A DNA stretch of 64,000 bases, from assembly GCA_016946835.1 (NCBI GenBank), contig JACVTC010000088.1, positions 272,501-336,500 on the forward strand, written 5' to 3'. Shown in pieces: positions 1 to 12,016 of the stretch (positions are counted from its first letter, which is position 1; every line of letters starts with the position of its first letter). The notes under the pieces were generated by a model. That model worked only from the letters and a program-made list of their open reading frames with translations, searched no databases and was not told the origin of the DNA. The position numbers were made by a program, and so were the translations under genes. This DNA is from Neocallimastix lanati (nom. inval.) (taxonomy: Eukaryota; Neocallimastigomycota; Neocallimastigomycetes; Neocallimastigales; Neocallimastigaceae).

Positions 1-152
1 AAAAAAAAAGTTAGTAATAAAAGTAATAAGAATGATATTTAATATCTTTTCTTATGTATTTATTTATTGAAAAGTAAATGATAAATTTTTGTTTTATTCT
101 TTTGTAATTTTTTTTTTTTTTTTTTAATTAACATAATTTTTTATTTTCTTCG

Positions 153-184
<32 letters not shown>

Positions 185-800
185 GTATTGTTTTTTATTT
201 TTATATTTTTATAATAATTTCTTTTTTAAAATTAAATTAAATAAAATATAATATAATAAAATTAAATAAAAATTTTATGTTTTTAATAATAAATCTATTT
301 TAATAAGAACTTATTTATGGAATGATTTAACTTTTATAAAATTTCAAAGTCATTATTAAATATAGCGATTATTAATTCCCACTATATTATATCTAATATT
401 TAATATTTCAATATAAAGTATAGATTGAATAAAGAATTAACATATAAAAAATTGAATAATATAAAAAAAAAAAAAAAAAACTTAAATAAATGAAATATAC
501 ATTATATACAGCTTATTTATTATATATAAAAAATATATAAATATTTATTTTTTATTCGTTTATTTGTTTTGTTTTGTTTTGTTTTTAATATTTTATTTTT
601 AATATATACAGTGCCTTTAATTATTAATTAATTATTAAAAAAAAATTATAAAAAACTATTTTATTTAAAGATTAAATGAAATAGAATTAAATAATACATA
701 GTATAAAACTTATTAATTTAATAATAATAATGGTAATTTGAATTTTTAATTTTTTTTTTCTACACTATATAATAATTGTGATTAAGATGGTTTAACTTTA
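1..800. other. AT-rich intergenic, no gene seen
   Basis: This stretch is A/T homopolymers and simple TTA/ATT runs. I see no coding frame longer than chance, no RNA gene and no repeat. It lies beyond the 3' end of the minus-strand carboxypeptidase and so probably includes that gene's 3' UTR. Confidence 0.6.
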
Positions 801-961
801 TTAATTATCTTGTTTTTCTTTAACTTTTTTGTCTTCACCAAGTTCACCACTAATCCAAGCGTTGATCATATCTTCAGAAGCTTGTGGTTGATCATATGGA
901 ACCTAAAATTAATTTATATTAATAGTAAATCAATATTATAATTATTATAACAAACGTTTAA

Positions 962-1000
<39 letters not shown>

Positions 1001-3230
1001 ATATTTACCATATGACCAGCTTGGTAAAGTCTTAAGAATGTGAAGTTCATGTAGGAACGAAGTTGACCATAACTGTTTCCTGGTTCTTTATCTTTTTGGT
1101 AACCATACCATTCTTTATCAATTGCAAAGTTGTATCCTAATTTACCATCCCAATCTAATTCCATTGTCCAAGCCTTGTTACCAATCCAATTACAAATGAA
1201 ATCAGCATCACCAGCGTAAATTAAAACTTTAGTACCTGATTCAAGAATTTCTGGTAAAAATCTAACATATGGAAGCATCCTTTTTATATATATTTATATA
1301 TAAATTAAACATAATAAAATTATATAATAATAATAATAATTATAATTATAATTATAATTATAATTAATGTATCATAACATTAAGAAAAAAAAATATTATT
1401 ATCTTAATAATATTTACCAGTCACCAGCAGATTGGAAGTCCATGTTAATTTGCATATTACAACTCTTATATTTCATATGTGAATCAACACCAAGAACCTT
1501 CTTTACATCATCTCTATTTAAGTATGTTTCAATATCACCCATAATAGAGTAGCAGAGATTTCCATCTTCACAGTTTGTACGAACATCATAAACGTTTCTA
1601 CCAGTCTTTTGGAATGGACCAATTAAAGCATTGTTACAATAGATGGAAGATGGTACACAAATGAATGGCTATTATATAATAAAAATTAAATAAATTATTA
1701 ATTTAATATAATTGAAAAATTATTAACTTTAATGATTAATTTTTAAAAAAAATTTTTTTTACTATTTTTATTTTACATTTTCCCATTGGTAGCAAGAACC
1801 AATTAATCTAACACAAGTACCTTCTTTCTTGTGCATGTTCATGCATTCTTCTTCACTAATTAATGGTCCATCTATATTTATAATAAATAAAAGAATATAT
1901 TATTATTACTATGTTTTTCTTTTTTTTTTTTTTTTTTTTTTTTGTTATTATTATAATTTATACATAGATTTTTCCTTTTTTTAAAAAAAATAATAAAATA
2001 AAATAGAGAATAAACAAAAAACAAAATAAAATAACAAAATGTATTAAATAAATATTTACAGTCAGAACCACAAGCCATTTCAGTGTAATAACGATATTGA
2101 ACAAATGGATCAACCATACCATTACCAATACCTAAACTTTCTAAATCAATTTTAACTAAACTCTTTTGTTCTTGAGCAGTGAATATACTCTTGATATTAA
2201 CGTCTTCTAATTCTTTATTATGAGTAATAATTTCATTACCTATAGCTGGAATGTAATGTCCTGCATAACTTTCACCAAAAACATGAACCTTACGATTGAA
2301 TTGTGGGAATTTCTTAAAGAAGAGTTGTAAGAAAGCATATACATCCTTACCAGCTGAAATAGTATCTTTAATATTTTTAGAATCAGAATATGAGTAACCA
2401 ACATTAACTGGTTGATCTAAGAAAAGTAAATTGGCCTTATTATTCCAGGAATATTCATTGTTAACGGTAGAATTACCAGATGGTGTAACACGACATGGAC
2501 CTAATTCCATTAAAAGGCCAGTTAAGGAAGAACAACCTGGACCACCATTTAACCAAAGAATAGTTGGATCAGTTTCTGGGTTTGAACGAGATTCAAAGAA
2601 CCAGAAGAAGAAATGCTATTTTAAAAAGAAAAGAAAAGAAAAAAAAATATATATATATATATATAAACAATTATATTTTAATTAATATATTTTATAATTA
2701 ATTATAAAATCATTAAATAATTTAAAGATAAATATAGTGTAACTTTTTACTTATTAAATATATAATATTAAGTATTCAATTTAATTAATTGTAATTTGAA
2801 TTGCTTATATAGATTATTTAAATTCTTTTATAAATTAAAATAAAATTTATTATATTTCATATTTAATTTTTTTTTTTTAAAAAAAAAAAAATAATAATAA
2901 TTATAATAAGAAGAAGTAGAAGAAGAAGAAAGGGAAGAAAATGAAATTAAAAATTACCTTATCTTCATCATCAATATCTAAGTAACCAGCATATTGATTA
3001 ACACCTTCAGTAGTTTCACAAATATCTGGTTCACGGTAACGAAGTTGAATAGAAGGAAAAGCAGCATGGGTAACAATAGCCCAATCAGATAATTTAGGTT
3101 GATCCTTAAAAGTTAATTCGTCACCTGCTGGATCTTGAAGAAGAATTTGTTGTTTGAAATTATAACCAAAAACATTGGTTGTTATCAAACTTAAAGCGGT
3201 GCATAAAAACGCTGTATTTAAAAATCTCAT
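801..3230 (-). CDS. Serine carboxypeptidase (carboxypeptidase Y-like, family S10)
   Basis: A secreted or vacuolar serine exopeptidase that removes C-terminal residues from peptides. Six exons on the minus strand: 3230-2958, 2615-2060, 1871-1777, 1668-1418, 1279-1009 and 902-801. Joined they give 1548 nt and 515 residues with all phases matching. Seen: a signal peptide (about residues 1-22, ending NVFG); the oxyanion-region motif [10 protein letters not shown]; the nucleophile motif FGESYAGHY with Ser207; the acid motif [10 protein letters not shown] (about residues 414-423); and the His motif GHMVPYDQP with His481. All triad motifs are intact and the length is usual for S10. The introns are 106-342 nt, begin GT, end AG and are very AT-rich. 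The start is the only ATG that precedes the signal peptide. The family is certain; vacuolar rather than extracellular location is not decided. Confidence 0.95.
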
Positions 3231-3294
3231 ATTTTTTATTATATTTTTAGCTTCTTAATTTTTCAATTCCTATTCCTTTTTTATTGTCTAATCC

Positions 3295-3331
<37 letters not shown>

Positions 3332-5830
3332 TAATTTATTTAATTATTTAAATATATATAATTTTTATATATATTAAATAAATATATATTAAAGTTAAAA
3401 TTTTATATATATATATATATATAATAAAATTGAATAAATATTAAATAGTTAGTTAAAAAAAATAATATAAATTAATTATATAAAAGTAAAAATAAGAAAT
3501 AATATTTTTAAAAAAATGCAATATGAAATATATAATCATTAATTATTTTCTCATTTATATTCCATTGAATTTTAAAAGATGTTTGATTTTATATCCATTT
3601 AATTATACATTAACTTTTCCTATAATATTTCTTTACGAATTAGTATTTCAAATTCAAATAAAAATAATTTTTAATATTATTATTATAAGTTTTTTTTTTA
3701 TTTTGGAATTATACTTTATATATATATAAATAATTTTACTTATTAGATTTTATTTTATTTTTCTTATATTCTTATAAATAGATATAGAAGTGAAAATTAT
3801 TTTAAATTATATAAAAAAAAAATATTTTTTAATGGATAATAATTCATAAAATATAAAATTATTAAATTTTCTTTAAATTATCCTTTATACAATAATATTG
3901 TTAACAATATTATATAAATTTATTTTACGCGAAAATACTATAAATTTTATTATATGTTCTTTGCAATTATTTACAAAAGTTAAAGTTTCATCAATTATCA
4001 TTTTATCATTTACTTTATTTAAAAGACATTTCACTTTTATATAAAAAATACTAATATTTTTTTAAATAAATAAGAATAAAAAATTTACTTTTTTGTTTAG
4101 TTTATATGATATTAACCTTTCTTTTTTTTTTTTTATTATTTCTATGTAAAAATTACTATTTAAATTAATAAGTTCTATTAGGATAAAAAAAAAAATCACT
4201 AAAAATTTATAGTATATATTTTTATCTTTTTTTTTTTATTATTTTAAAAATATATATAATTTTTATTTTTATTTTTATTTTTTTTATTTTTTTTTTTTGT
4301 TATAAAATAAAATTTACTTAATATTATATTAAATTTTTATATATTAATTTGTATTTAAATTATTTAATAATATAAATGCACGGAGAAATAAATATTTGAA
4401 AATAATTATAAATTGGTTTATAACTATTTATTTACTATTTATTATTTATTTATTTATTTATTATTTATTTATTTATTTTTTACTTATTTATCTATTCAAT
4501 ATTATTTAAAAATTTAATATAAATTTGGAATAAATATAAATAAATATTATATAATATACATTTTTACATAATTAAATTTAAACTTTTTTATTAAGAGAAA
4601 AAACATATATTATAATATATTACAATAAATTACATATTTTTATAGATAATTTCATTATTTAAAATTTTAATTAAATTTTAATTAATTTATTAGCAGCATG
4701 ATTATTTAAATTAAAAAAAAAAAAAATAAGAAAATTTTATAATTTTATACAAAAACAAAACTTTAAAATAATAATATATGCATTTATATAAAAGCTATCA
4801 TACAGTATAAAATTTGATTTTTTATAATAAATATATATATAATAAATAAAACCTTTTAAATATAATATTTTTTATATAATACTATAGATAATAAAATAAA
4901 CATGAACATAAATATAATAAATACATAATAATAGAAAATACTATATTTAATAAAAAGTATATAATAATTAATGAAATTTTCAAATTTAAATTCACATATG
5001 TATAATATATATAAATTTATTTTAATTAATGTAAAAAATTTAAGTAAAAATAAAAATAATTAAGATTATATATAAATAATATAAATAATTGAAAAAAAAA
5101 ATTATATTTAATCTTAATAGTAATAAGTTTAATAGTAAAAAAAATCATTTTTATTTGATTAAAATCACATATTTTATCTTTTTTTTTTTTTTTTGTCATT
5201 TATAAATATTATAATATTTATTTAAAATACTTTCGAATTATATAATAATAAAAGTTATCATAAAAAAAAATAAAAAATTGAATTTTTTATTTTAATTTTA
5301 TTACAAAAACATATCAATTTTATTAGTTATTAAAATTAATGATTAAGAAACTATTATAGCTAAATAAAAAAAAAATTATTATACAATTTTCAATATATAT
5401 TATCTAATGATATTTTTTTTTTTTTTTAACTTTTATTTTATGAAAAAAATGTAATATAAATATTAACAATATGTCTCTAACTCGTTAAAAATCTTTTTTT
5501 TTTTTTTTTTTATTATGAATTATTTAATTATTTAATATTAATTTTACATATTTCCAATAATATAAATAATATAATAATTTAATAATTTAATTAATTATTC
5601 AAAGAATGTTAAAATATAAATAGAAAAGAACTTTATAATTTTTAATAATATACTTATTTTTACGTACTAAATTTTTTTTTTTTTTATTAAATATAGAATT
5701 AAATTTATTTATTTTGATATATAATTTTTTTTTTTTTTTGATTTTTTTTTTAATAAACTTTATTATTGTTTATATTATACCATCATAAAATAAAAATATA
5801 TTTAAACAATTATAGTAATAATTTAATAAC
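3231..5830. other. AT-rich intergenic, no gene seen
   Basis: About 2.6 kb of almost pure A/T sequence with poly(T) tracts and TTA/TTTA microsatellites (for example 3297-3330 and 4438-4480). It includes the promoter side of the minus-strand carboxypeptidase. I found no supported coding frame on either strand. Confidence 0.55.
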
Positions 5831-6150
5831 TAACTAAATTTACCGACAATGTCAAATTTCTAAGGTTTTTTACTTGGAATTTGGGGTTATGACATTTAAC
5901 AATGAGTGTTTCCAGATGCACTTGTAGATGAGTATATAATTTCAACTGGACTAACTGTGGGCCTTTCTACATTGTTTCCCCACAATTAATGGTATATTAT
6001 TAGCTTAACTAGGATGAGATTTATGTAAGAGTCAAGTACAGTTAACAGTTTGGTTCCAATTGATCTGAGAGAATTGTATCATTGACCATTCCTCTTCTGG
6101 AAAGTCTTGCCTAAGGATTAGATCTATACCGAAACGGTTAAGGCGGGTGT
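5831..6150 (-). other. Possible retroelement fragment (degenerate coding-like segment)
   Basis: This segment has clearly higher GC than its surroundings, and the minus strand shows broken coding-like frames. Between about 6150 and 6032 it reads FGIDLILRQDFPEEEW followed by an MIQF-type stretch. That weakly resembles the end of a Ty3/gypsy-type protease (consensus DLILGxDFL). Stops break the frame below 6032, and no reverse transcriptase or integrase is present. Retroelement origin is a guess from this short match; it could equally be an unrelated old gene fragment. Confidence 0.25.
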
Positions 6151-6425
6151 GGGGCATTTCGCCAAATTGCATTTCGCCAAGTTGCGTTTCGCCAATTTTT
6201 TTGAAAGCATGTGGCGTATTAAAAAAATGTGGCATTTCGCCAAATTGCATTTCGCCAAGTTGCATTTCGCCAAATTGAGAATTATTAAATAAATAAATAA
6301 ATCAATAAATAAAATTAAATATTATTAATATCGCATAAAAACAATTTTAAAAAATATTTTGAATTAATATTTATTTATTTATTCATTTATTTATATCAAT
6401 ACTCTACTTGTCGAAATTGGAAACT
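6151..6425. repeat. GCATTTCGCCAA short tandem array with AT tail (copy 1)
   Basis: Several near-copies of GCATTTCGCCAAATT/GTT stand head to tail in two clusters (about 6151-6198 and 6231-6275). They are followed by about 140 bp of AT-rich sequence ending ACTTGTCGAAATTGG. The segment from about 6231 onward matches the element at 6581-6789. On the minus strand the array is open and reads as repeats of LGEMQFGEM, but I take this as repeat DNA rather than a gene. Confidence 0.6.
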
Positions 6426-6580
6426 AATTATCTACTATAATACGTAAAAGGGGTAAGGGGTTCAATTGCCCTCTTTTCTTAGTATTTTCTAGTCTAAAAA
6501 AAAATTATTATTATTGTTATTAACAATAATCTTTAATTGAAAGAATAAATAATTATTAATAATAATATATATATTTATAT

Positions 6581-6642
6581 GGGAGTGGGGCATTTCGCCA
6601 AATTGCAATTCGCCAAGGTGCATTTCGCCAAGTTGAAAATTA

Positions 6643-6674
<32 letters not shown>

Positions 6675-6789
6675 AATTAAATATCATTAATATTGAATAA
6701 AAACAATTTTAAAGAAAATTATTTTGAATTAATAATTATTTATCCATTTATTTATATCAATACTCCACTTGTCGAAATGCAACTCTCCC
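6581..6789. mobile_element. MITE-like element with imperfect terminal inverted repeats (copy 2)
   Basis: A 209-bp unit starts GGGAGTGGGGCATTTCGCCA. Its other end, read on the opposite strand, starts GGGAGAGTTGCATTTCGACA, so the termini form an inverted repeat of about 20 bp with few mismatches. The interior is AT-rich and matches copy 1. There is no room for a transposase, so if mobile it would be non-autonomous. No target duplication can be told from the AT-rich flanks. Confidence 0.45.
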
Positions 6790-7330
6790 TATTTATATAT
6801 ATAAATATAATTTGTTTAATATAAATATTGTCAATTGAGTTAGGATTATATATATAAACCGAAATATTATATATATGGAAGTGTTGCATTTCAGCTTTAT
6901 TTATAATGTGACTTACTTAAATAAACACTTTAGCATTTTTTATTAAAATAATAATGATAAAATAATATTTAACTTCAAGAATATACTTTAATATTTTTTA
7001 TTAAAATAATAGAAAAATATTTGATAATTTTCAATTTTAAAAATATATTCTAATATTGTTTGTTAAAATAAAAAAAAAAAAAAAAATTGGTGATATTTAT
7101 AAATTATAAATATATTTTTTATTTATAATTATTTGTTCCTTTCCTCTATTTGCTTCACTTTTTTTCAGTTTTTGGATTTTTTTTTTCCTTTTTTTAATGG
7201 TTAAAAATAAAATATATTTACATTTTTATAATTTATTATTTATTTATTTAATTTAAACTTTTATTATTTATTTTTATTTTATTTTTCGTTTAATTAATTT
7301 TTTTTTAAAAATGAACAATTATAAAGTGTT
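6790..7330. other. AT-rich intergenic
   Basis: This holds A/T-rich sequence with two similar AT-rich stretches (about 6911-6965 and 6975-7065, both containing TTTTTATTAAAATAAT). A short motif near 6877-6892 (GGAAGTGTTGCATTTC) recalls the terminus of the neighbouring MITE-like element. No gene was seen. Confidence 0.45.
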
Positions 7331-7672
7331 TGCTTGAAAATTAGTATTTTTAGTTTACAATTTAATTAGCATCTTAAATAATTTTATTAACAACTTTTAT
7401 TATAATTTTAAATATTAAATAGTATATTATATATAAATAGGATATATTTTAATAATATATAGTTTATATTGTTTATGAATATAATTTTAAAAATTTTTTA
7501 TAGGTCTCTTTTATATAGTTAAATTTAAAATATTTAATGTATTTAAATATGTATGATCCATCAAATGTATTTTGAAGGTATAAATATCATTAAAATATGT
7601 ATTCTATAAAAATAAGCATTTTGCTTCAAATAAGTAAAGTTAGTAAAAAAGCAAATATTGAAATTTTTATCA
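7331..7672 (+). mobile_element. Solo LTR (same family as 23335-23669)
   Basis: About 340 bp align by eye along their whole length with the LTR at 23335-23669. Shared landmarks in order are TATTATAATTTTAAATATTA, TCTTTTATATAGTTAA, TATGATCCATCA, GTATTTTGAA and AATATTGAAATTTTTATCA. It ends in CA. The flanks are GTGTT before 7331 and GTATT after 7672, possibly a 5-bp target duplication with one mismatch. No internal element sequence is attached, so it fits a solo LTR left by recombination. Confidence 0.65.
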
Positions 7673-8694
7673 GTATTTGTGAGAAAAATTTTTTGATGTT
7701 TTAAATTTAAAAAAAAAAAAAAAATTAGCTCATTCATATTTATTTCTAGTTTTATTTATTTTAAATTATTATAATTATTTAAAAAAATTATAAATGTGGT
7801 GAGTTAAATTATTAAATATAATTTTATTCATAAGCCACGTTCTGAAAATGCTACACTCTATTTTATTATTACCAAAAAAAAAATTAATAATAATGAGGCG
7901 TATAAAATTTTTGATTATTTTTTTTATCAAATAAATTATATATATAAGTTTATAAATATATTTAATAACATTAATAAAATAGACATAAATTTTTCATGTT
8001 TTCGATATTCATAAGCTTAAATTTGTTTTAATGCTTGCTTTTTCAATACATTCCTTTCTTTTTTTTATAGTAAATATTAATTTTTGTTGTTGTAATACTA
8101 AATTAAAGAGAGTGATTATATATAATATAGAAAAATCATTTATTATAGTGTTTAAAAGAAAAAAAAGAAATTGAAATATTTATAGAAATAAAAAATTTTT
8201 GTATATTATATTATATTACCATTTTTATTATTGCTTTCTAATTTGTTGGTATGTTTTACTTATTATTAATTCTGACAAATATGGGAATCGCTTAACTACT
8301 AAAAGAAAAGTAAAACCAAATAATAGCTATCAACATTTCTTTTAGTGATCGCAGTTTTCTTTTCCATAATTTAAATATACAATTAAATACCCTTGATCCA
8401 ATAATATTCAACATGATTTTATATATATACATTTATATATATTGAAGGGGAAGTATTATTGAACATAAAATTATATGATTACTTTTTTTTTTTTTTTTTT
8501 TTTGTTTTTGTTTTTGTTTTTGTTTTTCGTTTTTAGTTTTATTATATTTAATTAGTTTATATTTTTGACAATATATTAAATTATTATTATTCATTATTTA
8601 ATATTAATAATATAATAATAAAAATACATATTATAACATTATTTATATATTTTATATATATATTGATATATTGCTTTATTTTTGTTATATTGTC
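7673..8694. other. AT-rich intergenic
   Basis: The region is mostly A/T, with a somewhat less biased stretch near 8270-8400 that may be decayed sequence upstream of the ABC-transporter relic. No readable frame was found in it. Confidence 0.4.
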
Positions 8695-9262
8695 AATGAT
8701 CAAGGTAAAATTACTTTTATTGGTGAAGATATTTCCAAGATTGAACTAGAATTCCATTTGAAAAATATTTTTATTATAATCCAAAGGGTTTATCTTTTCC
8801 AAGATACTAGTATTAATTAATATCAGGTTTGGTAGAGAAGATGAAACTAAGGAAGAAATTATTGAAGCTGCTTAGAAGGTTAGAAGGCTTGTGGTTATGA
8901 TTTCATTATTAATCTTATAAACGGTTATGATACTATAGTAGGTGAAGGTGGTTTTACTTTTTTTGTTGATTATAAAGTAAAAAATATCTATTGCAAGAGC
9001 TATTCTTAAAGATTCTCCTGTTGCTTTTTTGGATGAAGATACCTCTTCTCTTGATTCAAAAAATGAAGCAGATATTCAAAAGACTATTTCTGAATTAATT
9101 GCTGGTCATACTGTTATTGTTATTTTTCATCGCTTAAAGATCATAAAAGATGGTGATAATATTGTAATAAGATACACATGAAAAATTAATGAATAATAAT
9201 GGTATTTACAAACGTTCATGGGATATTCAAGATAGGAATAATGGATGGACTAAAAGTTTAAA
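8695..9262 (+). pseudogene. Relic of an ABC transporter ATP-binding domain
   Basis: Fragments of an ABC ATPase occur in the right order but in different frames. They are: a Q-loop-like piece reading SQ/QRVYLFQDT near 8775-8810; a helical-domain piece INGYDTIVGEGGF near 8918-8955; the post-signature piece IARAILKDSPVAFLDE with its Walker B (8993-9040); the D-loop SSLDSKNEADIQKTI; the H-loop region HTVIVIFHRLK; and a tail THEKLMNNNGIYKR (9173-9215). The LSGGQ signature is destroyed, there are several stops and shifts, and part of the segment after the H-loop is missing. The membrane domain and Walker A are absent. The motifs are those of exporter-type (MsbA/MDR-like) proteins. I infer a dead, truncated copy; a bacterial donor is possible but not shown. 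Confidence 0.75.
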
Positions 9263-11279
9263 AAAAAATTTTTTTTAATATTAGATCTTAATGGAATTTT
9301 TTTTTTTTTTTAAAAAATTATATATTAATTAAAATAAAAAATATATTATGTATATAATCTTTATTTTTTTATTTTTTAAATTGTTAATATATATTAATAA
9401 TAAATTAAAAATATAAAAATAATTACATTGTTTTTTTTATATATTTATATTAATATATAATATATAAATATTAAAAAATATTAAAATATAAAGTTATATT
9501 AATATTCATTTATAAATATTATTAAATAAAGTTTGTACCTATTCTAAAAAACAAAAATAATACAAAAAAAAAAAAAAAAAAAAAAAAATTCATATTAATA
9601 AATCTATATATCATATATAAATTAAATATATAATATGAATAAATCTCCAAAATATAAACTTTAATATTACTTTTATTATTATATATATATAATAATAATG
9701 ATATGATAAATAAATTATTATATAATAATGATTAATGAAATAAAATTAAAAAAGTATAAACTTATATAAATAGATAATACTTCTAAAATATTATTTTATT
9801 ATTTAAATGGCATTCTCCTTATTTTTTATTAAAAACTTTTCTAATTAAATTTTTATAAAATATAAATATATTTTTATATATTATTAATATAAATAAAACA
9901 CAAATTATTAAAAAGTTAAATTTCAAGTTGTCAATATTTTTGTGTATGAATATTTAATTATAATTTATAAATTTAACTTAATTTAAAACTTTGAATATTT
10001 AAATATAATTGATAAAGATTGTTTAATTATTTATTTGTATGCAGAATAATAAAAGTAGTATCATTTATATATACCTCATTTTTATTCTTGGCATTAAATT
10101 TTAATATTAAAGTATTAATTTTATTGATTTAAAAAATACATTTTTAATGGTAATGTTTTTACCTTTATTATACAAAGAATAATAACTAATGAATTAATAT
10201 TAAAATAGATACATCATTATTTATTTCTACAAATGAATGTAGTAATATTAAAGCATTTTCAATCCATGTAATGATTTTAATTTAATTAAAAAATTATAAT
10301 TATATAATTAATGATATTAATGTAATATAAATAATGTTGAAATAAAACAATTAAAAAATGACCTTTAAATAACTAAAGATAGAGTATAATAATTATAATA
10401 AATTAATAAATATAAATTAAAAAAATAAAAAAAAATATATAAATTTTTATATTAAAGAAACAATTTATATGAAAAAATATTTTAAAACATTTAAAAATAT
10501 TAATGTCAAGTAGTTTTATTATTATTATTATTATTATTTTTTATATTTTTATTCTTACTTTCACTTTTATTTTTATTTTTTTTTTTTTTTTTATTTTTTA
10601 TTTTTTAAATTTTTTTTATTGTTACTTTTATTTTTAGTTTTATAAATAAATAGATATATAATAGGTTAGTAACATGAATATGAATTTTATAATTTAATTA
10701 ATTATATATTAAAATATTAAAAGTCTAAAATCTAAAATATCTTTAATGTTAAACGGATTTGTGTAACCGTAAGACAATTTTTTGATTAAAAATAATAAAA
10801 ATAGAAATTTTTTTTTTCTTTTTTTTATTTATTTAATAAAATAATTTATTAATATTTATTAATATTTATTAATATATCTTAAAAATATAAAAATTTGTAT
10901 TAATAATATTTATTTTCAGGTGAAAAAAAAAAAAAAAGACATTCAAATAAATAATAATTAATAAAAACAAATAATAAAATTAATAAAAAAATTTTTAGCT
11001 TTTAATATACATACGAAATATTTTATTTACAAGATATTTAAAAAAAACAAATTATAATAAATAAAAAATAAAAATAATAAAATAATTAAATAATAAATAT
11101 ATTTTAAAATATAGAACAATAAAAAAAATATTTCAATATAAAACAGTAAAATTAAACAAACAAATATATATATATAAAAATAAAGATAGAAAAAATAAAT
11201 ATTTTTATTTTTAAATTATTTAAGATATTAGGATAATAAAAAATAAAATAATTTAAAAATCTTTTTTTGTATTTTGTAA

Positions 11280-11316
<37 letters not shown>

Positions 11317-12016
11317 AATAATAATTTAAATTGTTATATTATAATTTAAGAATATTAAAAAAGATTTCATATAATATATATTTTAGAAAAAAAAAAAAAA
11401 AACAAAACAAGATAAAAATAAAATAAAAAAAAATTGTTGAAATTAACCTTTTAATAAAAACATTCTTCAATTTTTTTTTTATTTATTGTTATTAATATTT
11501 GTTGATATAATTTATTTATAAAATCAAACATTAAAAATAGCTATAAACATAAAAGCAAGTTCATATATATATATATTTATATTGAATTTTTATTAATTAA
11601 TTAAATTAACCTTTTATTTCTTTTTATATATTTTATAAATAAATAATTAAAATATTAATATCATCAATATAAAATTTAAATTATAAAATTAAATCTTATA
11701 ATAATATTATAAAAATAATAACAGGATTTTTTAAAATATATAATTTCAAAGTTAAAATGATAGATATTTTTAATAAAATATTTTAAAAATTTCATTTTTT
11801 TTTTTTTTTTTTTTTTAAAAAAACAAAACAAAATCAAACAAAACAAAAAAAAAAAAAAAAAAGAAAAATTAAAAAAACAGATAAAATAAAATAAAAATAA
11901 AGAAAAAAAAAAGGAGAAACATAAAGCAAATAAAAAGTTTTCAAAAAAATTTACATTGAAAAAATATTATATATATATATAAACAATAAATTGTATTGAA
12001 GAAAGAAAAAAAAAAA
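9263..12016. other. AT-rich intergenic, 5' region of ankyrin gene
   Basis: About 2.75 kb of A/T sequence with homopolymers (for example the T35 run near 11282-11315). The last 200 bp are purine-rich AAACA/AAATAA sequence, as commonly seen just before gene starts here. No gene was found. Confidence 0.5.

Noticed and set aside
6425-6490. Possible tRNA T-arm (GGGGTTCAATTGCCC)
   Set aside because: No A box, no D-arm or anticodon arm upstream, and the stem pairs poorly; no tRNA can be folded.
11996-12016. Upstream extension of the ankyrin frame by seven codons
   Set aside because: It begins with TTG, not ATG; the first ATG at 12017 with an A-rich leader is the natural start.
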